A DNA stretch of 64,000 nucleotides from Ascarosepion bandense (lineage: Eukaryota > Mollusca > Cephalopoda > Sepiida > Sepiidae), in contig JBBBDQ010001275.1 of NCBI GenBank assembly GCA_037127315.1, positions 1,670,501 through 1,734,500 of the forward strand, written 5' to 3'. Each line of letters starts with the position of its first letter. Position 1 is the first letter of the stretch. Both the position numbers and the translations under genes were made by a program. A model generated the notes under the pieces. The model saw nothing but the letters and a program-made list of their open reading frames with translations. It did no database searches and was not told the DNA's origin. Below are positions 11,284 through 23,713 of the stretch, one piece after another.

Positions 11284-13389
11284 GCAAAGGGTAATGTGTG
11301 TGTGCGGCAAAGGGTAATCTGTGTGTGTGTGTGTGTGGCAAAGGGTAATCTGTGTGTGTGTGTGTGTGGCAAAGGGTAATCTGTGTGTGTGTGTGTGGCA
11401 AAGGGTAATGTGTGTGTGTGTGGGTGTGTGTGGTAATGGATAATTGTCTGTGTGTGTGGCAATGGGTAATTGTCTGTGTGTGTGTGTGGCAATGGGTAAT
11501 TGTCTGTGTGTGTGTGTGGCAATGGGTAATTGTCTGTGTGTGTGTGTGTGTGGCAATGGGTAATTGTCTGTGTGTGTGTGTGTGTGTGTGTGGCAATGGG
11601 TAATTGTGTGAGTGTGTGTGGCAATGGGTAATTGTCTGTGTGGCAATGGGTAATTGTCTGTGTGTGTGTGTGGCAATGGGTAATTGTCTGTGTGCGTGTG
11701 TGTGTGTGGCAATGGGTAATTGTCTGTGTGCGTGTGTGTGTGTGGCAATGGGTAATTGTCTGTGTGCGTGTGTGTGTGTGGCAATGGGTAATTGTCTGTG
11801 TGCGTGTGTGTGTGTGGCAATGGGTAATTGTCTGTGTGCGTGTGTGTGTGTGGCAATGGGTAATTGTCTGTGTGCGTGTGTGTGTGTGGCAATGGGTAAT
11901 TGTCTGTGTGCGTGTGTGTGTGTGGCAATGGGTAATTGTCTGTGTGCGTGTGTGTGTGTGGCAATGGGTAATTGTCTGTGTGCGTGTGTGTGTGTGGCAA
12001 TGGGTAATTGTCTGTGTGCGTGTGTGTGTGTGGCAATGGGTAATTGTCTGTGTGCGTGTGTGTGTGTGGCAATGGGTAATTGTCTGTGTGCGTGTGTGTG
12101 TGTGTGTGGCAATGGGTAATTGTGTGAGTGTGTGGCAATGGGTAATTGTCTGTGTGGCAATGGTCGTTGTCTGTGTGTGTGTGTGGCAATGGGTAATTGT
12201 CTCTGTGTGCGTGTGTGTGTGTGGCAATGGGTAATTGTCTGTGTGCGTGTGTGTGTGTGGCAATGGGTAATTGTCTGTGTGCGTGTGTGTGTGTGGCAAT
12301 GGGTAATTGTCTGTGTGCGTGTGTGTGTGTGGCAATGGGTAATTGTCTGTGTGCGTGTGTGTGTGTGGCAATGGGTAATTGTCTGTGTGCGTGTGTGTGT
12401 GGCAATGGGTAATTGTCTGTGTGCGTGTGTGTGTGGCAATGGGTAATTGTCTGTGTGTGCGTGTGTGTGTGTGTGGCAATGGGTAATTGTCTGTGTGGCA
12501 AGGAGTAATTGTCTGTGTGGCAAAGGGTAATTGTCTGTGTGGCAAAGGGTAATTGTCTGTGTGGCAAAGGGTAATTGTCTGTGTGGCAAAGGGTAATTGT
12601 CTGTGTGGCAAAGGGTAATTGTCTGTGTGGCAAAGGGTAATTGTCTGTGTGGCAAAGGGTAATTGTCTGTGTGGCAAAGGGTAATTGTCTGTGTGGCAAA
12701 GGGTAATTGTCTGTGTGGCAAAGGGTAATGTGCGTGTGGCAATGGGTAATGTGCGTGTGGCAATGGGTAATGTGCGTGTGGCAATGGGTAATGTGCGTGT
12801 GGCAATGGGTAATGTGCGTGTAGCGGCGGAACGTGTAGGTAAACGTGGGTAATGTGCGTGTGGCAATGGGTAATGTGCGTGTGGCAATAGGTAATGTGCG
12901 TGTGCGTGTGGTAAATAGGTGTGCGTGTGGTAATGGGTAATGTGCGTGTGGTAATGGGTAATGTGCGTGTGGTAATGGGCCATGTGCGTGTGGTAATGGG
13001 TAATGTGCGTGTGGTAATGGGTAATGTGCGTGGTAATGGGTAATGTGCGTGTGTGTGCTTGGGTAATGTGCGTCGCGTGTGGTAATGGGTAATGTGCGTG
13101 CGCGTGTGGTAATGGGTAATGTGCGTGCGCGTGTGATAATGGGTAATGTGCGTGCGCGTGTGGTAATGGGTAATGTGCGTGCGCGTGTGGTAATGGGTAA
13201 TGTGTGTGTGCGTGTGGTAATGGATAATGTGTGTGCGTGTGGTAATGAACAATAATGTGTGTGTGCGTGTGGTAATGGGTAATGTGTGTGTGCGTGTGGT
13301 AATGGGTAATGTGTGTGTGCGTGTGGTAATGGGTAATGTGTGTGTGCGTGTGGTAATGGGTAATGTGTGTGTGCGTGTGGTAATGGGTA

Positions 13390-13422
<33 letters not shown>
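10741..13422. repeat. 2.7-kb TG-rich minisatellite, 36-bp core unit, with flanking (TA)n and (TG)n
   Basis: A (TA)n run at 10741-10764 leads into a continuous tandem array. The basic element is GGCAATGGGTAAT followed by a TG-rich spacer of variable length. From 11708 to about 12100 the unit is a homogenised 36 bp, with consecutive starts at 11708, 11744 and 11780. From 12490 to 12730 it is a 22-bp unit (GGCAAAGGGTAATTGTCTGT plus GT). From 12730 to 13400 it becomes GGTAATGGGTAATGTGCGTG-like. A (TG)n run closes the array at 13391-13422. On the minus strand the units contain no stop codon in any frame, so very long His/Thr/Leu/Pro-rich open frames arise by composition only. Confidence 0.95.
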
Positions 13423-13426
<4 letters not shown>

Positions 13427-13534
13427 AATTACAAATTTCGCTGGGAAAGGATTTGTAAATTTGGAAACTTGAAAAAAATGATGTAATCGGGAAGAAGAGA
13501 AGAAATTATGTCAATAGAAATATTGCTATTTCAT

Positions 13535-14184
13535 TGGTTAAACCAAGCTGGGAGTATTCTCATTGGTTAAAGGTTTGATTTGCATGGGCACTCTGTGACC
13601 ATCATGCACCTCCACAAAGATAATTTGAAACACACATAAATACTAGAGCCGAGAAGGTCAAAATCTGTTGGAGTTGGAGCTGAGCCTTGGAACAAGTCAA
13701 AATGTAATGACTGAGGGAAAGTGTTCCCAACTGGGAGCCATGCTGTTTGAGTGCCAGCCGTAGAGACATTGACAGTTGCTACACTGTGGGGGCCAACCAT
13801 AGAGACAGTGACGGTTGCCTCCAATAGAGTCCTAGCTGAAGATGTAAAGAAACGTAGAGAAGCCTCCTGCCGACCGACTTAAAAAAGTTAAAGTCAAGTA
13901 ACGCGCCTCTGATAGAGTCCTGGCTAAAGATATAAAAAACAAGAGTCAAGAAAGAGTTAGAAGCAGAAAGATTGGTTGCCTCGCCAAGCTAAGAAGACAA
14001 GACAAATTGCCGCCACTGTCACAAAGACCCAACTTTGGCTGTTTCCATAAGGCTTTGGTGAAAAGCCCTGATAAGACTTAGTTTTGAACTGTCAAAACTT
14101 GAAATCTCCGACTTAAGTGAACAACTATTACTCTCAAACAAAAACTTTCGCTCCATTGTAAGAAAAGGAATTCAACGACTGTCA
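13535..14184 (+). repeat. LTR-like block, possible solo LTR (copy 2)
   Basis: Plus-strand relative of 1263-1880. Two ATTGGTT (inverted CCAAT) motifs near 13535 and 13564 and a CATAAATAC TATA-like element near 13635 look like a U3 promoter. Downstream lie AGAAGCCTCCTGCCGACCGA (13858-13877), ACAAAGACCCAACTTTGGCT and a TGTCA end at 14180-14184. I found no internal retrotransposon sequence on either side, hence solo LTR or LTR-like. Confidence 0.45.
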
Positions 14185-15042
14185 TATTCTATTTCTGTTG
14201 GCTGTTTTTTTTTTGTATCTAAATACTTTTCTGCAACATATCCAGGCATCATCGAATTTATTTTTTGGTGCAGGTCTTTTTTTTTTATCAACATAAATAT
14301 GCACATATATCCGGTCTGGTCTGAAGTGGTAGAGAAATGGTTCCCAGGATTTCAATGTGTCTTCCTTGAGATCAAAATTCACAGCGTGGGCAAGTAGGAA
14401 TACCATTGTAGGAGACATCTAGTAGACCAGCTACTGTGACAAAGCCATCAAGACTAGCGACCCGAGAGCATTGTCATAACTGGTACCATGTCAACAGCAT
14501 AAACCCTGACCCAGGCTTCCGGACATTGTCATAATTGGTTTCCATGACCGGGTTAGACACAGCCGGATGGACAGCATCACACATGAATACGAGAGTATAT
14601 AGCCATGAGATAAGTTTTATGTATATGTAGAGTGATTGTATGTGTATACGTAATTGTGTGCATGCGTATTGATGTGTGTGTATGTATATGTAATCGTGTG
14701 CAAGTGGGTGGGTGGGTGTGCACCCTACTCTATCATGCTTGTAGATTCCCTTACCTTTTTTGTAAACTACTCTTTGATAATTTTTGAGTATTGAAGAAAT
14801 TGTAGTTGAAACTTCCTATGTAGTTGACATATATGCCTGTATATGTGTATATGCCTGTATATGTGTACATGTGTACTGCTACATTGTCTTATGTAATTGA
14901 ATGTTGTTCCTTTTTTGTACAGATATTTGATGTTTGTATACTTGTGTATATATGTGTTAGTATTAACTATACACATACATGTCTGGTCTTCATAGGTGAG
15001 TATATGAATATACTTAAGATATTTGTATGTACATATGGTTAG

Positions 15043-15086
<44 letters not shown>

Positions 15087-15921
15087 AAGGATATGTATTT
15101 GTATGTACGTATATATGTATTCATGTGCATGTGGGTAGATGTGTATGAATTTATGGTTATTCATTCTGCCCAATGAACTCTTTCTCTCCTAACCTTGATG
15201 ACCCTTGATAAGACTAAAGATTTACATTCTGAGTCATTACTTTCTTAAACTTTTTTTTTGGATGTTCTAAGGAAATTTATACCAAACAAAAACATGGACT
15301 GAAGAGATGAGCTTATGAGCTCGTCGAAATGAATTATAGTTTATAACCACTTTAGATGATGTTTTTTGTTTTTTTATTTATATATGTATGATTTTAAAAA
15401 AAAAACTGAAAATTATAACATGGAATGATCATTTCTGCAAAATAATTTCACTTCATCAGCAATCTTTTTTATTATGGAAAAATTCACGTTTTTAAGACAC
15501 TGGAAGTTCACTTCAGGAAGAGAGGAAAAGAAAAGGAAAATCAGAGCAACATGCAAGGGAAAAAAGAAACAGGGGAAATAGAGAAAAAAGGAAAGAAATA
15601 AGGAAGAAAAGTGGGCAGGGAAGTTAAAAAATTGAAGGGAAAGGCGTGCCAAAATGCTGTTTCAGAGGGTGAATGAGAGATGGAAGGGCTAAAAAAGTTA
15701 GCAGATTGAATGAAACTCAATCCTTGAAAGGAACATTTCAAAAATTAAATCTAAGTGTATAAAGAAATCAGAAATAAGCATGTCACAGGAACAGGTGGGG
15801 TAAGAAAAAGAAAACACAAAATGAAAAAAAGAAAAAGGGAAGATAGGAGAGTCCAAACATGTCAAGCTCAGTTGAACACATATAGGAATCTTCCAGGACC
15901 TGTCCATGATATATTTCTTGA
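14185..15921. other. intergenic, TG/TA-rich microsatellite stretches
   Basis: Contains low-complexity TGTATATG-like stretches at about 14630-15000 and a (GT)n run at 15044-15080. A purine-rich tract at 15480-15850 gives spurious open frames on both strands. Nothing with coding character was seen. Confidence 0.55.
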
Positions 15922-16219
15922 TTTAAACTTATTTATAAATGGAAATTTGTCTGTGTCTGTCCGTTACCTATAGACTCCAAAACGGCTGAACTGATTTTCT
16001 TGAAAATTTATACAGTTGTACTTATAAGCGTCTGCAAGTGTTGTTAGCTAGGTTCGAGGTGTTGAAATACCCCCAATAAATATCGAAAATCAAAAAATCG
16101 GGTTATAGAAGGAGTGGTCCGATTTTAATCAAATTTGATACACTCATAGACAAAGACCTAAGAAACGATATTCAGAAGTTTCAAGGTTGCAGTTCTTACA
16201 ATAGTGCAGAAAATCCATA

Positions 16220-16250
<31 letters not shown>

Positions 16251-16638
16251 AGGCAAAATGCTTGTGTGTGTGTCTGTTTATCTGCCTGTATACCTGTATT
16301 TTTTCCAGTCCTTTTATTTTAGGTTTTGCTTTGGGTTTGGCTCTAAGTAGGTATAATTGTAGTTCTTAGTCTCAGTCATGATGCCATTTACTCAGAGGAC
16401 TTATTTAGCCTTCAAAATTCAGTTTGTGATGAAAAAAACTTATTTGATATCGATACCAGGAAATCAAAATTTGACTTACATCCATTCATTTTTCTTTCAG
16501 TCTATGGTTTCGCTTTAAATGGAAACAACTATTGCTTTTTAGTCTTTCGTGCCAACATCCAAAGAGTCTGAGCTCCAGGACCATGGATTAGTTTTAAAGC
16601 TTTCATTACACCCGAGCAACGCCGGGCTATACTGCTAG
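15922..16638 (+). mobile_element. Helitron-like non-autonomous element, copy 3 (about 717 bp)
   Basis: Plus-strand copy, running from TTTAAACTTATTTATAAATG (family TCTAAACTT, first C mutated) to the terminal hairpin CCCGAGCAACGCCGGG (about 16611-16626) and TATACTGCTAG at 16638, followed by T. Internal landmarks shared with 60488-61216 are CCTATAGACTC, GGTCCGATTT, a (TA)n run at about 16208-16243, AAAAGGCAA and CCATGGATTAGTTTTAAAGC. Length is close to the 729-bp copy. No coding capacity. Confidence 0.72.
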
Positions 16639-16964
16639 TAATATACAATAGCATCATCCACATGCAAAAGAAAATTAAAAATGAAGGAGGCATTACTCAT
16701 AAAAAAGGTAAATCCTTCACTTAATAACATCAATTATGAACATGGTAACAATGTGCTTACCATGTTCAGAACTTAACATACACAAGACTAAACTTTACAT
16801 GTTTATTTACAACAAAATTAATTCTTGATAATGGCTAAAAGTAGAGCTGAAAGTACAGAACCTTTGAAGAATACTTATATAATTTCAGTTTTAAAAAGAA
16901 AAAAATTATACAAACATATGAAAAATTATATGAAAACTTGATAATGATACATTTTTAATGAAAG

Positions 16965-17007
<43 letters not shown>

Positions 17008-18161
17008 CACAAAGTGAAAAATATACCTAAGATCAAGATGTCAACTATTTTAGAGAATCATAAAAAATTATAGATAGGTGTATGGTAGATTATATTTACT
17101 TTTAAACAGCACCAACATATTTGTAATACATTTGATATAAGTGAATAATTAATGGCCAATTAAAATTAATAAAATAATATAGATATTTATATATATAAAT
17201 TTTAGAAATATTTTAAAGAATACAAAAAACCATAAATAAAATAAAATATATATATATAAAAATATACTTACACTTAAAATTCCACTTAAACATGCATATA
17301 TACATGCACACACACATATATAAATGCACTAATCACACACTCACACATATATAGAAATAAACAACCTTAAGTTATATTGCTGATAAGAGGGGAAGGATCT
17401 CTGACGAAGGAAATTTGGAAAAGTTTAATTTAATTTTTTCAATTTAAGAACTGAAATTAAAATAGAATTAAATTAATATAGGAATAAGACAGTATTTAAC
17501 TGAATGGATGTGTTAATCTAGAGGAAAAAAAAAATATATATATATATATAAGTAATTAATAATCAATAAAGAACCAGAAAGGGAAAGCTTAAGGCTAGAA
17601 TCAGGAGGTATTAATTATTCAGTAGTGAAAAGCAAATAAGAGAAAAAAATTAAATTATGTTGCGGGGAAGTAAATCATGGATTAATAAAATTAAATTTAG
17701 GATTAAGGCTCAAATACTTATCAAATGATAAAACCAGAAAAGGTATGTGATAAAAAAGGTTAACATATATTGGCATTGTAATTAATTCTACAATATTTAA
17801 GTGCTTATCGCTATGATTTGCTTTTATCTTTTCTTTAACTTGCCGTGTCTTAAAATATTTTAAATTTTTCCATAATAAAAAAGATTGCTGATAAAGAGAA
17901 TTTATTTTGCTGAAATGATCATTCAATATATGTAATTGTCAAGGTTTTACTTTTAAAGAACATATTTGGCTCTATTTTTTGTTTACATAGAGCTGGATCT
18001 GTTTTAACATTTAATTTTCAACAATAGAATCTCCCTTGCGATTTTACCTACATGCCACTTTAGACTTTGAAAAACGGTAGCTACTCTGACATCATTCATT
18101 CAGCATTGAATTAGAACACTCTCAGCTATTGGGCATGTATAATGATAATATACACGCTAAA
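16639..18161. other. AT-rich intergenic stretch
   Basis: (TA)n runs at about 16966-17001 and 17530-17550, with dense A/T runs throughout. No gene or identifiable transposon recognised. Confidence 0.5.
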
Positions 18162-18320
18162 AAATCTGCCTCCTTCTACCGAGCACCCGTAGCTCAGAGG
18201 TAGAATCGCCAACTGATGCCAATTCGTTCGGGTTTCAATCCTGGATAAAAGGTAATCGGCTGTCTAACCGTACTGATGAGCTGTGATACAGCAAAACAGA
18301 TCTGTCTGCGTATGACAATA
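18162..18320 (+). mobile_element. tRNA-derived SINE, family B (copy 1)
   Basis: Contains an A-box-like TAGCTCAGAGGTAGAATCG at about 18190-18208 and a B-box-like GGGTTTCAATCC at about 18230-18242, spaced as in a tRNA gene, followed by a non-tRNA body. The second copy at 24372-24527 matches along its whole length, including the upstream CTCCTTCTACCGAGCACCC. The tRNA half does not fold into a clean cloverleaf, so this is a SINE and not a tRNA gene. Confidence 0.65.
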
Positions 18321-18393
18321 TAACTCAACCCTCCATTTAAATTGGTTATAAATTATAATTCATTTCTATGAGCTGAGCTAAGTGTGTGTGTAT

Positions 18394-18845
18394 ATACTGT
18401 TAATTATAAGAGACAATGAATGTCTTATGTTTAATAATGAATAATTATAAATATGGTCATAGCACATTACATTGCATTTAAATTTATGGTTCTGTTGACA
18501 TTTCGGGCTCTCATGTGGTGTACATCATAGAACCACATTACAAATTTACGAACTGTGTTTGCTATTTTTGGTAATTTATCGTTGCTTAGAAAAGTTCTAT
18601 GTCAACACAAAATAAAATCATCACTGATGGTGGATGTTTTTATGTTAACGTCCTTTAACTTCTCTGAAGATGGCTCATGTGAGCTGAAAGCTTAGAACCA
18701 ACTTAATAAAAAATTATCCAAATGTGGGAGAATTTTTGCTTTTATTTTCACCTGAAATTAAAGCAAAAATACGATGTTTAGAACGGCTCATGATTAAATA
18801 TAATAGACATTCATTGTCTTATATTTAAAAGTATATGTTTACAAA
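18394..18845. mobile_element. foldback/MITE family 1, diverged copy
   Basis: Collinear with 23714-24193. Ends carry inverted ATAAGAGACAATGAATGTCT (left) and AGACATTCATTGTCTTATAT (right). Shared internal landmarks are ACATTGCATTTA, TCTCTGAAGATGGCTCATGT, AAAGCTTAGAACC and TTTCACCTGAAATTAAAGC. No coding capacity. It is more diverged at the ends than the second copy. Confidence 0.6.
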
Positions 18846-18860
18846 ATTATCTGCTGCTTC

Positions 18861-18900
<40 letters not shown>

Positions 18901-21900
18901 CAAACGATGGCCATTATCTAATAGAGTGTGTGTGCGTGTGATGTACTAAACAACTGAAAATAATAATATTGAAGTTATTCAAAAGAAAAAAATAGCATAG
19001 AATCTCTCAAAGATTTAAATAAAAACCCACCTGAGCTTTGACAATGGCTTTGTTTCAACTTTAGAAGTGACTGCATCCCTGGATCAAATATTGTCATTCA
19101 TGATAACTATCACATTCCAAAATAGTGACAGTCAGAGGAACATGCAGAACCACCTGTCTACTTTTAAGAAGCTCACTATTTCGCAGTTACTGTGGTTGGC
19201 AGCTCATGCCATGAGCCTGGCATTTTCTGAGCCAGACTGAAATTTGCTACATTAATGTTCTTGATGATGTCTTGAAAATTGAATCATGAGACAAAGTATT
19301 TCTTGCTTAATCCAGAGACAAATGTTCATGAAGATTAAGAGAAATGAACATAAAAAAAACCGCTTTATGAGAACCCCCAACAGATATGCCAAGAAAATCT
19401 CCAACAGATACGAAGATTAAAATATGATTGCTAGTCTCAATAATTAAACCCATTACTGAAGGAAAATGCAGCCAATCAAAATGTAGCACAATGTCAGGCT
19501 ATATATCAGCCGAGAGTTTGAGAATTATAATGAAAAATAGCAATCCCAGGATCAGCAACTGGATTTATCCTTGTAGAGAGATGTAGCTAACCAAGCTACA
19601 GTACAATGTGATGGCCTTGTGTCAGGCAAAAATAATCAACTGAAAGTTCAAGAACTGCAAGTGAACATAATAGTTGCAGCATCAGTAACCAACTCTATTG
19701 GTGAAGAGACCATAATTGTCCATGAAGCAGCGAAATATGTCAACCTTGTGTCATGCTAAAGAGCAATGAAGAAATTTAATGTTAAAAAAGAGGAAAGGAG
19801 AAAACAAACAAGTTTTTTTTAAGAGAACTGAATGCTATATAAATATAAAAAAAAGAAAAAAGAGATAAATAATTGAGAGAGAGAGAAAATCATATTCTAT
19901 ACATTTTTTTTTCTTCCTAGCCCATAAATTTGCACACATCACCAATCCATGAGAGTATTTTAATGCCTGCAACCTTACATAAAAAATATTAAGTGAAACC
20001 CCATTCTTTGTGGTAGACTTTTATCCTATTGCCCAGAAAAATTACATGTTACTTCTATTCACAATTGTCAATAAAAATTAATAGTTTAATTTTTAATCAC
20101 TTCTTGTGTTACCTTTATAGGATACAAATTCTATGTCATCTAAGAGCTAACTAAAACACACAAAGTAAAATTGCACACCAGCAAAATTGGATTCAAAGAC
20201 AAAGCATTTTGGAAAAACCCAACTAAGAAAAATTTCACAAGTCAGTGTGAAAAACAGAGATCAGAGAGGCTAGAGAAAAGAGAAGGAGGAAAGGAAAACA
20301 AGATATTTCTGACTGCTCTGAAAACTCTTTATATCTCTCAGCAGCCAGAAAGGAGAAGGAACACAGACTTTATTAGTTAAGTATACTGATTAATCATTTT
20401 ACACACAGGCATTCTTCTACTTACTACTATAGCTATTTCACCCTTTCCCTCTCTCCATGTATTTCACACTCACATTCTTTTTCGCCTTAAACTTTCCTTT
20501 TCCACCTACTTAGTAAAGGACACATAAAAAAGAAACATTGTTGAATTACAGACCACAAAACAGACACTTGTTTTAACCAACATTTGCTCAAGTCATAAAG
20601 ACATTTTTCTATCAAACAAATGATACAAAAGAAACATACAAATTGTTTATTCTGTATATATGTTGTTAAATGTACGATTTTCTCATTTTATACAAACATT
20701 TCTTATTGCGTTGTCTTTTCTTGAAATTTGTGTTGTATTTTGTGAACAGGATATCCAGCATTAAATTCTCCCTTTTTAATCTGGGTGTTCTGTAACCCCA
20801 CACCTTCATTTTGTTGTTTGTTTGAAAAGTCTTGTTATAATTTTCCCATGTGCTTGTTGTGTGAATAACAGAATCTAATCCCCGTCTGACTAAATATCCA
20901 GTAAATCCTCTCGGCATTTACCAGAGAAGATTGACATTATTGCAGGGAAAGACAACATTGTCACCCTCAAAGGTAAAGAACTCCTCACCCGCATCCCAGC
21001 CAGACAAAGTCGTGACATGTAATTGTGATGATTAGAATTTTAAGAAAACCTCAATATATGATGCAAGCTAATCGTGGAGTGAATAACCATGATTAAATGT
21101 AAAATAAATAAATGGCGGAACTGCACAACAAACAAATTTGACAAAGTTTGCAAGAAACAATTATAAACAAAAAAAAAAAGATTAGAGCAAAAAATTATAA
21201 GCAAGCAAATGATATATGCAAGGTAAATTAACAGCAACATGGCAAAAGTTTCACAAACTAAGAATTGGGATAACACATGAGAAAATTCAGACAAGACAGA
21301 CTGGGACAGGATCAGATGAAAACAAGAGCTGGTCTATATTAAGGAGTACAAAAAAACCCAGCATGCATTTGTTGCTTCTGCCCATAAATTGCAGACTGGA
21401 AGGCAAGTGTTTTGCAGTAGTTCTTATGCAGGATTGAGACTAACATTAATTTATACATTTTGTTTGTTCCTGAAACTGACAAAAATAAAAAAAACATTTA
21501 ATTTTCAGATTATTTTTTATTTAAACTATTAGATTATGTATTACAATAGTTTGCAAAATATCAGCTAATTGCCAACTCATTCAAACTTTATAAAACTGTA
21601 AATAAGGATTTCCTTAGAGTTGATTCACATATTTTAATAACTTCGTAAATGTTTATAAAAAAATATTTCCATATTTCTTTATCAATTGGTAAATTATAAA
21701 TATTGCATTAATTCTAATTGTATTATCTTTTAGAAGGTTGTAAATATAAAATTCTTCTTGTAAATAAACAACCTAATGTTTAATATTTTTGTTGTAAAAT
21801 GCATAAATTTACTTTCATCGTGTGTTTAGGCTTTATTCCAATTCTAAACATTGCTTTTAAAAAGTGGTGTCATGTGAAAAACCATCCTCCTGACTATATC

Positions 21901-23183
21901 TTATTGAGGGTACATTTATCCAGGTTTGCCGTTTTTGTTACTTAAAAAGACAAAGGCCAAAAAGAAATGACAGATCAAAGTTGGCAGATGATTTTAAATG
22001 CTTATGATTCAATAAGTAAAAAGCAATCAATCAAATCATGGAAATTAAGAAAAAAGTTTCAAACTTAAAAAGAAAACTGAAAAGTTATTGACAACTATCA
22101 CCAGGATTATGATTTCTGAATTCCTTGAAAAAAGAGAAACAATATCGTTCATCTTCATTAAACATTATTTAACTTCTTTGCTGATTGCTGAGCAAAAACT
22201 TGAAAACTTTAGTTAACCTATTACTGCACACAGACCTAAAAATTGGATGGTGGCTATAGAAACATTAACAACAGATCTTTTTCTAAATCTGTAATTCAAT
22301 ATTGAATTTTTATAATTTTCCTGAGCATTATTATTTTGTTATTATTGTAGGGACCAACAACAAAGTTATAATATCACTAACTATTACATACTAAGAAACA
22401 TTTCATAAAGTTTGGTAATATAAGAGAATTAAACTGAAAACTTTTGTAAAAAAAAAATCCTATGGCAAGACACAAACCTATCAAAAGGTCAGTAAGGAAA
22501 TATGGAAGACCATAAATGCTAAATTTTACAGATATAAATAAATAAAAAATATATATATATATTTCTGCTGCTGTTCCTGAATAGTCACTTATCCAGTTTG
22601 TTAGAGAAAACGCTGATACATATTTTTTTAACTCTTAAAAAGGTCAAATCTTTCCAACAGAGATGATGTTGCATTGAAAATTAAAAGGTATTTTCCCTTG
22701 TCAACATCTGAAGTAAGTTCAAATAGTCCAATGAATCTGTACTGGAAAAATTATAGATATTATGGATTTTTGTAGTGATGGAAAATGGATATGACCAAGA
22801 TATTTATCCCCATGAGATTAGAGTAGTGTATGTTTTAAATGGGTTTGTAATTGAGATTCAAAAATTTGAAATCTTTTTTCAAAAACCAAGATCAGATTCA
22901 ATCCTCAGGCAACTATGATTACTTTTGAGGATTAAGACATCAATAAATGACCAAATGTAATCATGTATACTGAGGCTCACCAAGAGAGGTAAGTAATAAA
23001 AATAAGTGCCCCAGGGTACATGTATACTCAAAGGCCCATAAAAAAGAAGTATTGAAAAATAAAAAGAGTGAGATAATTCTAATATACTGGGTGGAGAAAA
23101 TAAAAGGTTCTTATCTCTATAAGACAAGTGTCTTATTGGAATCCAAAGGTACTGTCACCCTCAAGAGTCATCCCATTGGCAGC

Positions 23184-23231
<48 letters not shown>

Positions 23232-23236
23232 CATGA
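18846..23236. other. 4.4-kb stretch without a recognised gene
   Basis: Mostly AT-rich. Three structures are visible. A (TA)n(CA)n run lies at 18862-18900. A diverged tandem of roughly 125-bp units lies at about 19470-19758 (shared CAACTG..., GTGATGGCCTTGTGTCAGGC and related CAACCTTGTGTCATGC). An 83-codon minus-strand open frame at 20666-20917, with reasonably mixed composition and somewhat GC-richer DNA upstream to about 21000, is unrecognised and could be an exon fragment or an old transposon piece. A (TA)n run is at 23188-23220. No tRNA or complete transposon seen. Confidence 0.4.
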
Positions 23237-23394
23237 ATAGACTGGTCCACTCAAAATAAAATCAAGAATTACATGATGAAGCAACTTAAACACCTATTTT
23301 ATCTTTTTTTTAAACTACCCAGTAATCATTAAAAAAAAAAATATTTTAAGATTTTTTTCTTTGATTTTAACACTGTTTTTGTAGTGTAACATAT
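23237..23394. repeat. 158-bp direct duplication, copy 1
   Basis: Nearly identical to 26033-26191, from ATAGACTGGTCCACTCAAAA to TTTTTGTAGTGTAACATA. Differences are a few substitutions and short indels. Just downstream, ATGTTACAATATCACTACAA at about 23450 is a partial inverted match to the right end, so this may be one end of a foldback element. Confidence 0.75.
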
Positions 23395-23713
23395 ATATAT
23401 ATATAGCTATATATATAATAATAATATTTATTAATAAATTATAACATTAATATGTTACAATATCACTACAAAAGTAGCTATTTTGTTTCGACACTTTTTG
23501 TGTCTTATCAAGTGATGTGGTTATTTTAAAATGAATGGCTTTAAAAGGTTAAGAACAAGCAAAACCTCTTTCATCAGGGAGGCATTATATATATATATGT
23601 GTGTGTGTGTGTAAATTAATATATGTATGAGCATATACACAAATATATTATTCTTATTCAGGTGTTATTAAAACAGTGCTCAATGTAATAGGAACAAAGC
23701 TATATATGTATTT

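Noticed and set aside
10678..13252. Very long minus-strand open frames (600-700 codons) rich in His, Thr, Leu and Pro
   Set aside because: They occur in all three frames of one strand and follow the period of the minisatellite. CA-rich repeats simply lack stop codons, and there is no start context or non-repeat sequence.
10741..13422. CRISPR-like or telomere-like array
   Set aside because: Units are contiguous with TG-rich variable spacers, with no unique spacers of constant length. The GGGTAA-like piece is part of GGCAATGGGTAAT and not a TTAGGG repeat.
18181..18320. Cellular tRNA gene
   Set aside because: Promoter boxes are present but the anticodon and acceptor stems do not form, and a second copy with the same non-tRNA body shows it is a SINE.
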